DNA of 50,634 nt, taken from Arcobacteraceae bacterium. GTDB taxonomy: Bacteria; Campylobacterota; Campylobacteria; Campylobacterales; Arcobacteraceae. Both the position numbers and the translations under genes were made by a program. The stretch is from the NCBI GenBank assembly GCA_023138835.1, contig JAGLOP010000016.1, positions 1-50,634 on the forward strand, read 5' to 3'. The stretch's first letter is position 1. Each line of letters opens with the position of its first letter. The notes under the pieces are model-generated. The model did no database searches. It was not told where the DNA came from and saw only the letters and a list, made by a program, of their open reading frames with translations. Below are positions 41,915 to 50,634 of the stretch, one piece after another.

Positions 41915-44521
41915 TTAATTTTTCGGTAAAGTTATTTCAAACTGTGCACCGGTATATTTTTTACCATTATATTGAAACTCAACATTCTTAGCTTCAATAG
42001 CTCCATTCATACCTTTTGTAATTAAATTATAGGTCATGTGAAGTCCCAATCCTGTACCTTGACTTTTATGTTTTGTTGTAAAGTATGGGTCAAAGATTTT
42101 TACTAATATATCCTCAGGTATTCCACCGCCGTTATCTTTTATTTTTATAACTATATTATCATTTTTTATTTCGCCTGATATGAATATAAATTTATCTTCA
42201 TCATTTATATCTTTTAATATATCTTTTGCATTATTAAATATATTTATATAACACTGCATCAGTTCATTTGCAAAGCCGTAAATTTCTATTTGTTCATCTA
42301 CATTTACAATAAGATTTAAATCATAAGTTTTAATCGAGCCTTCAACTAAACTGATAAAGCTGTTAATATTTTCTTTTAAATTAAAGTTTTCTTTTTCTCT
42401 ATTGCCTTTTATAAAATTTCTAAAGTCGTCAATTGTTTTCGATAAATATTGTGCATTATTATCTATCATAGTACATGTTTCATCTAAAAATTTATCAGTA
42501 AGATTACCAAATTTTTTATGTACTTGAATACCTGTTGCTCCTGTCGATATTATAGATAGTGGTTGTCTCCATTGATGGGCAATATTTCCTATCATCTCAC
42601 CCATTGCTGCTAGTTTCTCAGATTTAAATAATTGTTTTTGAATATCAAGATTTTTTTCTACCTCTTCTTTTATTTTTATCTCTAAATTTTCATTTAGTTC
42701 TTGTAAATCTTTTGTTTTATTTTCTACTGCTATTTTTAAATCTTTAAGTGATTTTTTTAGCATGTATTGTTTATATATAAAAAGTAATATAATAATAAAT
42801 ACAACAATTAATATATTCCGAATTAGTTTATAGTTAACTATTGGTTCTTTTATAGATGAACTTACCCATTTTTTAAAAATTTGTTTGGATTGTTCTTGTG
42901 TTATATCTGCTAATCCTTTATCCAATATAGATAATAAAACTTTATCATCATCTCGTACAGCCATAGAAAGATTATATAATATACCTGTATATCCGGCAAT
43001 TTGTAAATCATTTAACTGAAATTTTGAGATTACATGGGAAGCAACCGGTAAAGTTGCAATTGTAAAATATGCTTTACCACTGTTTACATATTGCAAGGCT
43101 TCTTTATCCCCTTTTGTTTCTATAATTTTCATGTTTGGATATTCTTTCTTAAGTTTAGCGATAAGTCCTGAGCCTTTTTGTCTTGTCCAAGGTTTATCCA
43201 TAATTTCATCTAATCCTGATACTACATTTTTATCTTTTGTTGTAAATATCGCAAGTGGAAGATTTAAATACGGTTTTGTAAAGTTTGCATATTTTTCTCT
43301 TTGGCTTATTTTAATAGCACAAGGTAAAATATCACATTTTTTATCTTTTAAAAATTGTTGAGATTCACTCCAGCTTTTAGTTGCTACATTTTGGAATTTA
43401 ATATTTAATTTCTCTTCTATTACTTTTAAAGTATCAATAGCAATTCCAGACATATTGTTCATATTGCCATCTTTTGCAAACTCTATTGGCTCCCAGTTTG
43501 GATTGTTACACATTTTTATAATTTTATAATTTTTTAGATAATTTTTTTCATCTTCAGTTAAGATATTGGTTTTAGTTGATGGTTGATATATAAATTTATC
43601 TAAATCAATTTTATCTTTTGTTAATCCCATTAGATTATAGATATCATATATTCTTTGAATTTTATTCTTATCGATATTACCTAAAGCTTTTGTATTGGTG
43701 TAAGCTAATTGTTTTAAAATTCTAGCTTCATAAAGTAAAGCTTCTTTGTCTTTTTTTTGAGTATTGTATTTCTTAAGTATTAAATCAGCAGTTTCATCTA
43801 TATGTGAAAAGGCGTATTCCCAGCCTTTTAAAGATGCCTGCCTAAAAGCCTCTACTCTTTTTGGATTATTTTTTAGCTCATTGTTAGATGTAAATAAAAG
43901 AAGGTCATAAAAATCAAATCCATAATCTTTTGGATCCCAAACATTATACTTAATACCTTTTTTATCTAAAAAATATAATTCATTTGAGGTAAAACAAGTG
44001 ATTATGTCAGTTTTGCCATTAATTAAATCATCTATATGAAATGTATGTTTAAGTTTTGTCATATCATTAAGAGATACACTTTTTGACTTTAACATAGATG
44101 TAAATGATGCAGTTTTGGCTGCATTATCATTGATCATTATTCTTTTATTTTTAAAGTCTTTTATAGATTTAATACCGCTTGATTTTAAACTAACCAATAC
44201 ATGAGGAGATGATTGTAAAATTGCATTTAACAAGACTACATCTTTTCCATGAGATTTTTCTAAAATTATACTTGGATAACTTAAACCATAAGTTGTTTTT
44301 CCTTTGTGAACATCATCAATAGTATCTGTACCAAAATTAAATTCTTTTAACTCTACATCAAGATTAACATCTTTATAAAAACCCTTCTCTTTTGCCATGT
44401 AAAAACCGGCGAATTCAAATTGATGTTTCCATTGCAGTTGTAAAGATATTTTGGATATTTCATTTGCCGTCAAAGTTGTGATAAATATTATCAGGAATAA
44501 AATATACTTAATAAATATCAT
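41915..44521 (-). CDS. Hybrid sensor histidine kinase with THI5/NMT1-like and SBP_bac_3 periplasmic domains
   Basis: An 868-residue membrane kinase. Order: signal/anchor (1-17); a THI5/NMT1-type substrate-binding domain (about 22-310; LQWKHQFEFAGFYMAKEKGFY); a solute-binding family 3 domain (about 325-550; IKMCNNPNWEPIEF, then LPCAIKISQREKYANFTKPY); TM helix (about 560-582); coiled coil; and HisKA with H-box IAHQWRQPLSIIS (His near 650). The HATPase follows, with N-box NNAKDIL, G1 DNGGGIP and G2 GTGLGLH. THI5-like domains bind pyrimidines or related small molecules and SBP3 binds amino acids in known cases, so the ligands here are unknown. No response regulator is adjacent. It overlaps ygiQ by one base. 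Confidence 0.92.
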   Translation of the reverse strand: MIFIKYILFLIIFITTLTANEISKISLQLQWKHQFEFAGFYMAKEKGFYKDVNLDVELKEFNFGTDTIDDVHKGKTTYGLSYPSIILEKSHGKDVVLLNAILQSSPHVLVSLKSSGIKSIKDFKNKRIMINDNAAKTASFTSMLKSKSVSLNDMTKLKHTFHIDDLINGKTDIITCFTSNELYFLDKKGIKYNVWDPKDYGFDFYDLLLFTSNNELKNNPKRVEAFRQASLKGWEYAFSHIDETADLILKKYNTQKKDKEALLYEARILKQLAYTNTKALGNIDKNKIQRIYDIYNLMGLTKDKIDLDKFIYQPSTKTNILTEDEKNYLKNYKIIKMCNNPNWEPIEFAKDGNMNNMSGIAIDTLKVIEEKLNIKFQNVATKSWSESQQFLKDKKCDILPCAIKISQREKYANFTKPYLNLPLAIFTTKDKNVVSGLDEIMDKPWTRQKGSGLIAKLKKEYPNMKIIETKGDKEALQYVNSGKAYFTIATLPVASHVISKFQLNDLQIAGYTGILYNLSMAVRDDDKVLLSILDKGLADITQEQSKQIFKKWVSSSIKEPIVNYKLIRNILIVVFIIILLFIYKQYMLKKSLKDLKIAVENKTKDLQELNENLEIKIKEEVEKNLDIQKQLFKSEKLAAMGEMIGNIAHQWRQPLSIISTGATGIQVHKKFGNLTDKFLDETCTMIDNNAQYLSKTIDDFRNFIKGNREKENFNLKENINSFISLVEGSIKTYDLNLIVNVDEQIEIYGFANELMQCYINIFNNAKDILKDINDEDKFIFISGEIKNDNIVIKIKDNGGGIPEDILVKIFDPYFTTKHKSQGTGLGLHMTYNLITKGMNGAIEAKNVEFQYNGKKYTGAQFEITLPKN

Positions 44522-46248
44522 TATCTTCCTCTTTTATTATATTTAGAATTATTATTATAACTACTTTTAGCTGTAACAATATCTTTTTGTTTTTGTTTTT
44601 TTAAATTATCTTTTTCTACAAAAATATGCTTTCTACTCCAAGGATCCATTTCGGTGTAATACATTAAAGTAGAGTAGGTTGAAGGGGTTGGGATGAATAC
44701 TTGTACCTGCTCTGGATTGATTTGAAGATTTGATGTTGTAAATCTTTTTAGACTTTCCATATCTTCCATTTGACTTCCCGGATGTGCTGCAATTAGATAA
44801 TAAGTTAAAAATTGTTTTTTACCGCTTTTTTTATTTAACTCTTCAAAATTTCTTTTAAAGTTTAAAAGTGTTTCTTTATTTGGTTTTCCCATAAGCCGCA
44901 GAATATTATCTTCAGTGTGTTCTGGTGCAACTTTCATTTGACCTGAAATATGATAATTTACTAATGTTTTAAGATACTCTTTGCCGTGCTTTTTATCTTC
45001 ATTTATCAAGTCATATCTAATACCGCTATTTACAAAAGCTTTTTTTACATGGGGCATTTTTCTAATTTTACCTAGAAGTTCTATTTGTTCACTGTGATCT
45101 GGTTTTAGTACAGGACAAACGGTCGCACTGGTACAAGATATATCAGCACAAACCCCTTTTTTTAGTTTTCTGCCACACTCATATCCATACATATTTGCAG
45201 TAGCTCCACCAACATCATTTATAATCCCTTTGAAGTCTTTATGTTTGGCAAACTTTTGAATCTCAGAAGTAACTGAATCGCAACTTCGACTTCTTATAGT
45301 CCTCCCTTGGTGAACTGAAATTGCACAAAAATTACACTCTCCATAACATCCATGATGGGTTGTAACAGAAAATTGAATAGTTTGTAAAGCTTTTACTTCC
45401 CCTTGGCTTTTATAAAATGGATGAACATCTCTTTCATATTTTAAGTCATAAACTTTATCAATCTGCTCTTCAGTCATATAATCTTGAGGTGGATTTTGTA
45501 TTAAATATCTTGTATCATGTAATTGGCAAAGTCCTTTTGAAACTATTGGTTCATTGTTATGATAAAATTGATGAAACATATTGATAAATTGTAATTTATC
45601 ATTTTTACACTCTTCAAAAGAGGGCAGTTGAATATAATCTTCAACAGGTTCTTTTGAGATATAACAAATTCCATTAATTTTTTTATAATCTTCTTTATTT
45701 TTAATAGCATTACTAAGTTCTACAACCGTTTTTTCTGCCATACCATAAACTAAAATATCAGCTTTACTATCAAAAAGAATCGATTTTCGTATCTTATTTG
45801 ACCAAAAATCATAATGGACAACTCTTCTTAAACTAGATTCTATTCCCCCAAGTACAATAGGAACAGTATTTTTGAAATATCTTCTAATTAAATTGGTATA
45901 AACCATAACGGCACGATCAGGTCTGCGATTGTTTTTTCCATTTGGCGTGAAGTCATCATTGTTTCTGAATTTCTTTGTTGCAGTATAATTTGCCACCATA
46001 CTATCAACCAATCCACCACTAACACCCCAATATAAATTTGGTTCACCCAATCTTGTAATATCTTTTTCATTTTCAACATTTGGTTGAGCAATAATTCCAA
46101 CTTTAAAGCCGCAATCTATTAATATTTTACCAACTATTGCTATGCCGTTGTAGGGTGTATCGATATAAGTATCTCCACTTATAAGTATAATATCAAGAGT
46201 ATTCCAGCCTAAGTTTTCACATTCTTTTTTTGTTGTAGGGATAAACAT
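44521..46248 (-). CDS. YgiQ-family radical SAM protein
   Basis: A 575-residue radical SAM enzyme of the YgiQ family. The [4Fe-4S] motif CYGECNFCAI (C-x3-C-x2-C) is at about 310-319, and the N-terminal domain has ILISGDTYIDTPYNGIAIVG (about 21-40). The DUF3362-type C-terminal region includes LTYYLIAAHPGSQMEDM and PEQVQVFIPTPSTYSTLMYYTE. The molecular function of YgiQ is not established. There is no Shine-Dalgarno sequence before ATG 46248, which lies in an A-rich stretch 5 bases after znuA-like. It shares one base with the kinase gene downstream. Confidence 0.92.
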   Translation of the reverse strand: MFIPTTKKECENLGWNTLDIILISGDTYIDTPYNGIAIVGKILIDCGFKVGIIAQPNVENEKDITRLGEPNLYWGVSGGLVDSMVANYTATKKFRNNDDFTPNGKNNRRPDRAVMVYTNLIRRYFKNTVPIVLGGIESSLRRVVHYDFWSNKIRKSILFDSKADILVYGMAEKTVVELSNAIKNKEDYKKINGICYISKEPVEDYIQLPSFEECKNDKLQFINMFHQFYHNNEPIVSKGLCQLHDTRYLIQNPPQDYMTEEQIDKVYDLKYERDVHPFYKSQGEVKALQTIQFSVTTHHGCYGECNFCAISVHQGRTIRSRSCDSVTSEIQKFAKHKDFKGIINDVGGATANMYGYECGRKLKKGVCADISCTSATVCPVLKPDHSEQIELLGKIRKMPHVKKAFVNSGIRYDLINEDKKHGKEYLKTLVNYHISGQMKVAPEHTEDNILRLMGKPNKETLLNFKRNFEELNKKSGKKQFLTYYLIAAHPGSQMEDMESLKRFTTSNLQINPEQVQVFIPTPSTYSTLMYYTEMDPWSRKHIFVEKDNLKKQKQKDIVTAKSSYNNNSKYNKRGR

Positions 46249-46253
46249 TGTTT

Positions 46254-47078
46254 TTATTTTTGTTGATAAGCTATTATTTTAGCTATATTAAGAAGGTTGT
46301 CAGCCCAATCATATTCTAAAGGAGAAATTGGGACAACAACAGTATCATATTTTTCATCAACTTTATTAAATAATACTTTTGGAAAATAATATTTTGGGAT
46401 GAATACAATATTTGAAGTATATTTATTAATTTGATTTAATATTTCAATAATATTTTCTTTATCAGCTGAAAAAGGATCTGCATTTATTTCTAATTGTTTT
46501 AAGTTATATCTTTTACTAAAATAGCTCCAAGACGGCATAAAAACTATAAAGTGATTTCGTATATTTTTTTTAAAAAGAACTTTTAATTGATAATCTAATC
46601 TTGATATATTATTCATAAATTTAAAATAGTTATCTCTATAAAATTTTTTATTTTTAGGATCTAGGTGAGTTAAGGAATTTAAAATATTTTTTGCCTGAAT
46701 TTTTACTATTACAGGATCAAGCCAAGTATTTATATCATTTGAGATTAAATATTTTTGAGTATTTAAATTTGTATCAAATGTTTGAATAGTTTTATTTTTT
46801 ATTTTTATTTTTTTTATCCATTTTTTTTCATCATACATCCCTATTTTAAAATAAGCTATTGCATTTTCAGTCCAAACATATTGTTGGGCAGTTGGTTTGT
46901 ATGTTGGTAATATTGAATCATCATCCATCATTGATTTTATATTAAAATTATCTTTTGCTATTTGTTCTATAAAATATTTTTGAGGGGGAATTGATACTAT
47001 TAAAGTATCTTTGGCAAATAATTGCGAGATAAAAATACAATAGGTGAAAAAACCTATTGTAAATATTTTTTTAAGCAT
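46254..47078 (-). CDS. ZnuA/TroA-like substrate-binding protein lacking the metal ligands
   Basis: A 274-residue exported protein (signal peptide 1-22) of the cluster A-I metal-binding family. All four positions that hold metal ligands in ZnuA/TroA differ: DPHxY is replaced by ILPTY (56-60, His to Pro58), DPHxWLDP by DINTWLDP (His to Asn117), HxAxxYF by MPSWSYF (His to Met181), and the last Asp near 252 is Ser. There is no His-rich loop and no permease or ATPase gene beside it. It may therefore bind something other than zinc or manganese. It overlaps aspS by 8 bases and is in the aspS operon. Confidence 0.83.
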   Translation of the reverse strand: MLKKIFTIGFFTYCIFISQLFAKDTLIVSIPPQKYFIEQIAKDNFNIKSMMDDDSILPTYKPTAQQYVWTENAIAYFKIGMYDEKKWIKKIKIKNKTIQTFDTNLNTQKYLISNDINTWLDPVIVKIQAKNILNSLTHLDPKNKKFYRDNYFKFMNNISRLDYQLKVLFKKNIRNHFIVFMPSWSYFSKRYNLKQLEINADPFSADKENIIEILNQINKYTSNIVFIPKYYFPKVLFNKVDEKYDTVVVPISPLEYDWADNLLNIAKIIAYQQK

Positions 47079-48822
47079 TAGCCTGTTGTCTAATTCTAAG
47101 GCTTAGTTCTTTTAGCTGCTCTTCATCTACACGGCTTGGAGCTTGTGTAAGCAGACATTGTGCTTTTTGAGTTTTAGGAAAAGCAATAACATCTCTAATA
47201 GAATCAGTACCTGCTAAAAGCATAATCAGTCTATCAAGACCCATAGCAAAACCACCATGTGGAGGTGCACCAAATTCTAAAGCATCAAGTAAGAAACCAA
47301 ATTTTTCACTAGCTTCTTCATCGCTAATTCCCATAAGTTTAAATACTTCCGCTTGAATATCTTTTTTGTGAATTCTAATACTTCCACCACCAAGTTCTGT
47401 TCCATTTAGAACTATATCATAAGCAATTGATTCTATATCTTCAATATGCTCTTTATTTATATCAGTTGGCATAGTAAATGGGTGATGAAGTGCTTTGATT
47501 TTACCCTCTTCAACTTCAAACATAGGAAAATCAACAACCCATAAGAACTCAAATTTATCTTTAGGAATTATATCCATTTGCTCAGCTAGAAAAATTCTAA
47601 ATCTACCCATATAATCCATTACAGTTTTTTTATCTCCAGCACCAAAGAATACTACATCTCCAACTTCTAATTCAGTTCTTTTTATAATCTCTTCTAGATC
47701 TGTTTCACTAAAGAATTTTGTAAGTGGTCCTTTTAAACCATCTTCTTTCATTTGAAAATATCCAAGACCTTTAGCTCCAAACTTTCTTACATAATCCTCA
47801 AAACCTTTCATCTGTCTTTTTGAAAATAGGTTATCTCCATTTGTACATTTTAAAGCTTTAATTCTATTGTGAGCTGAGTCTTTAGCAATTGAACTAAAAA
47901 TTTCATTTGTAGAATTTCCAAATATATCAATCACATCTACCATAGCCATACCATATCTCATATCCGGCTTATCGCTACCATATTTTTCCATAGCATCTTT
48001 ATGCGTCATTCTAGTGAAAGTTGTAGGAATATCATGACCAACTTTTGTAAATACATCATAAATTACTTTTTCAGCAACTTTAATTACATCTTCTTGATTA
48101 CAAAAACTCATCTCAACATCTATTTGAGTAAATTCAGGTTGTCTGTCGGCTCTTAAATCTTCATCTCTGAAACATTTTGCTATTTGATAATACTTGTCAA
48201 AACCACTAACCATTAAAAGTTGTTTAAAAAGTTGCGGCGATTGAGGAAGTGCATAAAATGCTCCACCATGAACTCTTGATGGAACTAGATAATCTCTGGC
48301 ACCTTCTGGAGTTGACTTAGTTAAGATTGGAGTTTCAACATCTAGAAAACCTAATTCATCAAGTGTATTTCTAACTGTAATACCAACTTTACTTCTTAAA
48401 GTAAAAATATCTAATGATTTTTGACTTCTAAGTTCTAAAAATCTATTTCTTAGTTTAATTTCTTCATTTACTTTTTCATCATTTAAATCAAACGGCATTG
48501 GCTTGCTTCGGTTTTCGATAATTAATTTATCCAGAACAATTTCAATTTTACCTGTGATTAGCTTTGGATTTTCCAGTCCTTCACCTCTAGCTCTTACTTT
48601 TCCCGTTGCAATTAAAACAAACTCATCTCTAACACCTTCTGCAACTTCCCAAGCTTCTTTATTATCTTCAGGATCACAAACTAGTTGAACTAAACCACCC
48701 TTATCTCTTAAATCAATAAAAATTAATCCTCCATGGTCTCTTCTGCTGTTTACCCATCCGGCAACAGTAACAACTTCATCTATGTTTTTTTCAGTAACAT
48801 CTGTACAATAATGTGTTCTCAA
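47071..48822 (-). CDS. aspS: Aspartyl-tRNA synthetase (TTG start)
   Basis: A 583-residue class IIb synthetase: OB-fold anticodon domain ([21 protein letters not shown]), motif 1, motif 2 ([18 protein letters not shown]) and motif 3 ([16 protein letters not shown]), with the bacterial GAD insertion domain near 290-420. I set the start at TTG 48822, giving the family-standard MRTHYC N-terminus with GGAG six bases upstream. The in-frame GTG 48834 has no ribosome-binding site and adds four residues. In this phylum the enzyme may be non-discriminating (also charging tRNA-Asn); I cannot judge this from the window. It heads the aspS-znuA-like-ygiQ-kinase operon. Confidence 0.95.
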   Translation of the reverse strand: MRTHYCTDVTEKNIDEVVTVAGWVNSRRDHGGLIFIDLRDKGGLVQLVCDPEDNKEAWEVAEGVRDEFVLIATGKVRARGEGLENPKLITGKIEIVLDKLIIENRSKPMPFDLNDEKVNEEIKLRNRFLELRSQKSLDIFTLRSKVGITVRNTLDELGFLDVETPILTKSTPEGARDYLVPSRVHGGAFYALPQSPQLFKQLLMVSGFDKYYQIAKCFRDEDLRADRQPEFTQIDVEMSFCNQEDVIKVAEKVIYDVFTKVGHDIPTTFTRMTHKDAMEKYGSDKPDMRYGMAMVDVIDIFGNSTNEIFSSIAKDSAHNRIKALKCTNGDNLFSKRQMKGFEDYVRKFGAKGLGYFQMKEDGLKGPLTKFFSETDLEEIIKRTELEVGDVVFFGAGDKKTVMDYMGRFRIFLAEQMDIIPKDKFEFLWVVDFPMFEVEEGKIKALHHPFTMPTDINKEHIEDIESIAYDIVLNGTELGGGSIRIHKKDIQAEVFKLMGISDEEASEKFGFLLDALEFGAPPHGGFAMGLDRLIMLLAGTDSIRDVIAFPKTQKAQCLLTQAPSRVDEEQLKELSLRIRQQANA

Positions 48823-48845
48823 ATCATTCTCCACTTTTTATTAGT

Positions 48846-48858
48846 TTTCGCGATTATA
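48846..48858 (-). promoter_or_regulatory. aspS promoter core with GC-rich discriminator
   Basis: On the minus strand TATAATCGCGAAA occupies 48858 down to 48846, 23 bases before TTG 48822. It is identical over 13 bases to the valS promoter core at 14688-14700, including the CGCG discriminator. It begins 4 bases after the U tract of the ppk2 terminator. Confidence 0.7.
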
Positions 48859-48861
48859 TCT

Positions 48862-48894
48862 AAAAAAAGATTAATAATATTAATAATCTTTTTT
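48862..48894 (-). terminator. Intrinsic terminator of ppk2, overlapping its last codons
   Basis: A perfect 11-bp stem (arms 48884-48894 and 48863-48873) with a 10-base loop, followed on the minus strand by seven T. The first arm encodes the end of PPK2 (KKDY). The stem holds only one G:C pair, so folding is weak, but the A-tract/U-tract arrangement is that of an intrinsic terminator. The opposite orientation also has a U run. Confidence 0.6.
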
Positions 48895-49986
48895 CTTTCT
48901 CATTCTTGCTAACTCTTTTTGTACAGATATATTTATTTTTTCATCAGGATTGAAATCTAAAGCATAGTTTCTTTTATCATAATCAATACTATTTAAAATA
49001 ATTTTAACAGCTTCCATTCTAGCTTTATGTTTGTCGTCACTTCTTACTATATTCCAAGGAGCACTTCTTGAGCTTGTTCGTTTTAGCATCTCATATTTTT
49101 TTTCACTGAATTCTTCCCATAAGTCTTGTGCCTGCAAATCAACTTCACTTAGTTTCCATTGCTTTAACGGGCTGGTTCTTCTGCTTTCAAATCGCATCTT
49201 TTGTTCATCTTTAGAAACCGAAAAATATAACTTCACAAGTATAATATCTTGCCGTACTAAATCATGTTCAAAATTCACAACATCTTCCATAAATATTTCA
49301 TGTTGTTCAGGTGTACAAAACCCAAATATAGGTTCGACCATAGCACGATTGTACCAACTTCTATCAAAAAGTACTACCTCTCCACCGGTTGGAAAATGTT
49401 CAATATATTTTTGAAAGAACCATTGGTGCCTTTGTGTTTCAGTAGGCTTACCAAGTGCCACAACTCTATAGTGTCTGGCATTCATATATCTGGTCATTCG
49501 TCTTATTGCCCCGCCCTTACCGGAAGCATCACGACCCTCAAAAAGTATAATCATTTTTTTATTTGTTTTTTCAAGATATTTTTGCATTTTAATAAGTTCG
49601 ATTTGATATTGTTTTAACTGTTCATTATCATAAATTTTTTGAATACCTTCTTCTAAAACTATAGGATCAATACTTTTATAATCTCCCAAAAGAGATTTTA
49701 AAAGATACAATTCTTCATCACTATTATTTTGTGTTTTTATTACTGTTTTTTTAGATGTATTTTTTTGTACTGTTTTATTATTTGAAATGAAATCTTTATA
49801 TTCTTGTAAAAGTGCAAATGCTTTAAGTTCAGTTAGTTTATCTGCTTTTTCGTATCCTAAAACTTTTACATATCTTTTTTTATTTATTTGAAATCTGGCT
49901 ATATATTTTCGACCAAAAGTAGAGTGAGAATTTTTTGATATAAATAACCCCCTGTGTGTCGTTGTATTAAAATCACTTAAATTCAT
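48880..49986 (-). CDS. ppk2: Polyphosphate kinase 2 with N-terminal Arm-like domain
   Basis: A 368-residue PPK2-family enzyme that transfers phosphate between polyphosphate and nucleotides. The kinase domain (about 125-360) has Walker A EGRDASGKGGAIRR (about 149-162), Walker B VVLFDRSWYNRA (about 208-219) and the lid ESRRTSPLKQWKLSEVD. Upstream, residues 10-65 form a compact basic segment (GLFISKNSHSTFGRKYIARFQ, then KKRYVKVLGYEKADKLTELKAF) resembling the Arm DNA-binding domain of tyrosine recombinases, an unexpected partner for PPK2. The ATG overlaps the kinase stop (ATGA). Confidence 0.9.
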   Translation of the reverse strand: MNLSDFNTTTHRGLFISKNSHSTFGRKYIARFQINKKRYVKVLGYEKADKLTELKAFALLQEYKDFISNNKTVQKNTSKKTVIKTQNNSDEELYLLKSLLGDYKSIDPIVLEEGIQKIYDNEQLKQYQIELIKMQKYLEKTNKKMIILFEGRDASGKGGAIRRMTRYMNARHYRVVALGKPTETQRHQWFFQKYIEHFPTGGEVVLFDRSWYNRAMVEPIFGFCTPEQHEIFMEDVVNFEHDLVRQDIILVKLYFSVSKDEQKMRFESRRTSPLKQWKLSEVDLQAQDLWEEFSEKKYEMLKRTSSRSAPWNIVRSDDKHKARMEAVKIILNSIDYDKRNYALDFNPDEKINISVQKELARMRKKKDY

Positions 49987-50634
49987 TTATTTTCCTTTAC
50001 TACGGGTATTTCAATAAAAAATTTTGCACCGGTATTTGTATTTTTAGTATAAAGTTTACCTTGTAAACTTTCAGTTACAATTTTATAACTCATGTGAAGC
50101 CCCAATCCTGTACCTTGACTTTGATGTTTTGTTGTAAAGTACGGATCAAATATTTTAGTTATAATATCATCCTCAATTCCGCCGCCATTATCTTCAATTG
50201 AAATAATAGCTGTATCGTTTATTCGTTTTAAATCAATTGTAATCGTAGGTTCTTCAATATTTTTCTCAAGTAAAATATCTTTTGCATTATTAATGATGTT
50301 AATAATTACTTGAGATAATTCTCCTACAGTTATAAAGATGCTTATTTTATTGTTATAATCTATATTATTTACCAAATTAATTTGAGCACCTTTCAGTGTT
50401 GGTTGTGTAATATCTAAAGCTATATTAATACGGTCTTGGATAACTACCTCTTTTAATTCTTTTTCCTCTTTTATAAAATTTCTAAAAGTGTCTATAGTTT
50501 TGGATAAATAATCTGTATTTCTAATTATCGCTTCACAACTATTTTCAAATCTTTCATCAGATAAAAGGCCATATGATTTTTCAACTTGCATTCCACTGGC
50601 TACTGTGCTTATTACACTTAAAGGCTGTCTCCAT
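49983..50634 (-). CDS. Sensor histidine kinase, C-terminal part (5' end outside window)
   Basis: The frame is open to the window edge. The visible 217 residues start inside the H-box (WRQPLSVISTVASGMQ) and include the rest of HisKA. The HATPase domain follows, with N-box NNAKDIL, G1 DNGGGIEDD and G2 FDPYFTTKHQSQGTGLGLHM, ending KENK. It is closely related to the kinase at 41915-44521, including at the DNA level over the G2 region. The sensor part is off-window, so the signal is unknown. It overlaps ppk2 by 4 bases, suggesting co-expression of the kinase and polyphosphate metabolism. Confidence 0.92.
   Translation of the reverse strand, partial: WRQPLSVISTVASGMQVEKSYGLLSDERFENSCEAIIRNTDYLSKTIDTFRNFIKEEKELKEVVIQDRINIALDITQPTLKGAQINLVNNIDYNNKISIFITVGELSQVIINIINNAKDILLEKNIEEPTITIDLKRINDTAIISIEDNGGGIEDDIITKIFDPYFTTKHQSQGTGLGLHMSYKIVTESLQGKLYTKNTNTGAKFFIEIPVVKENK

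Noticed and set aside
49031-49617. Two plus-strand ORFs of over 110 codons opposite ppk2
   Set aside because: Both are antisense to conserved PPK2 catalytic motifs and have no start signals or recognisable domains.

Overview
The window is a gene-dense, AT-rich stretch of a Campylobacterota (epsilonproteobacterial) chromosome, most likely from the Arcobacteraceae. The evidence is the short adenylate kinase, HslV with its MFDA-type propeptide, the mltD-rlpA-kdsC-lptC-lptA-engB block that matches HP1567-HP1573 of Helicobacter pylori, a CetA/CetB-type energy-taxis pair, and many receptors carrying zinc-binding CZB domains. No gap between genes exceeds about 160 bases. I see no insertion sequence, prophage, integrase gene or CRISPR array.

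Layout. (1) 1-129: two minus-strand tRNAs, initiator Met (cut by the window edge) and Gln, behind a perfect consensus promoter. (2) 291-7848, plus strand: mfd, a one-TM periplasmic protein, a HI0933-type flavoprotein, a cytoplasmic CZB chemoreceptor, a receiver protein, a probable histidine-kinase remnant, and a ymdB-type phosphodiesterase. (3) 7891-10899: a ParA-like ATPase with a tail-anchored small partner, then ubiE and xseA. (4) 10966-13701: a chemotaxis cluster (CetA-like receptor, CetB-like PAS protein, CheW, receiver protein), followed by an L,D-transpeptidase and valS. (5) 17374-25647: an ABM-domain gene on the minus strand, a possibly leaderless unknown gene, and a compact type II secretion operon (L, M, N, C, D, E, two pseudopilins, an SH3 protein) that lacks gspF and the major pseudopilin.

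(6) 25633-32089, minus strand: a long envelope operon (unknown gene, tatD, mltD, rlpA, hisB, kdsC, lptC, lptA, engB, GNAT). (7) 32179-34510: rplI-hslV-hslU. (8) 34790-41894: a 1188-residue tandem-NIT chemoreceptor with a CheR-tether-like tail, a CinA-type domain protein, adk, ilvA and ppaC. (9) 41915-48822: the operon aspS, a ZnuA-like protein without its metal ligands, ygiQ, and a hybrid sensor kinase with two periplasmic binding domains. (10) 48880-50634: ppk2 with an unusual N-terminal domain, behind a partial sensor kinase.

Signal transduction is heavily represented: three chemoreceptors, two kinases plus one remnant, two receivers, CheW and a PAS protein. The observations I rate highest are the AUU start of tatD, the Arm-like domain on PPK2, the metal-ligand-free ZnuA homologue, the kinase remnant before ymdB, the identical 13-base promoter core shared by valS and aspS, the probable leaderless gene at 17747, and the split type II secretion operon. 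I found no clearly new defence or mobile system.
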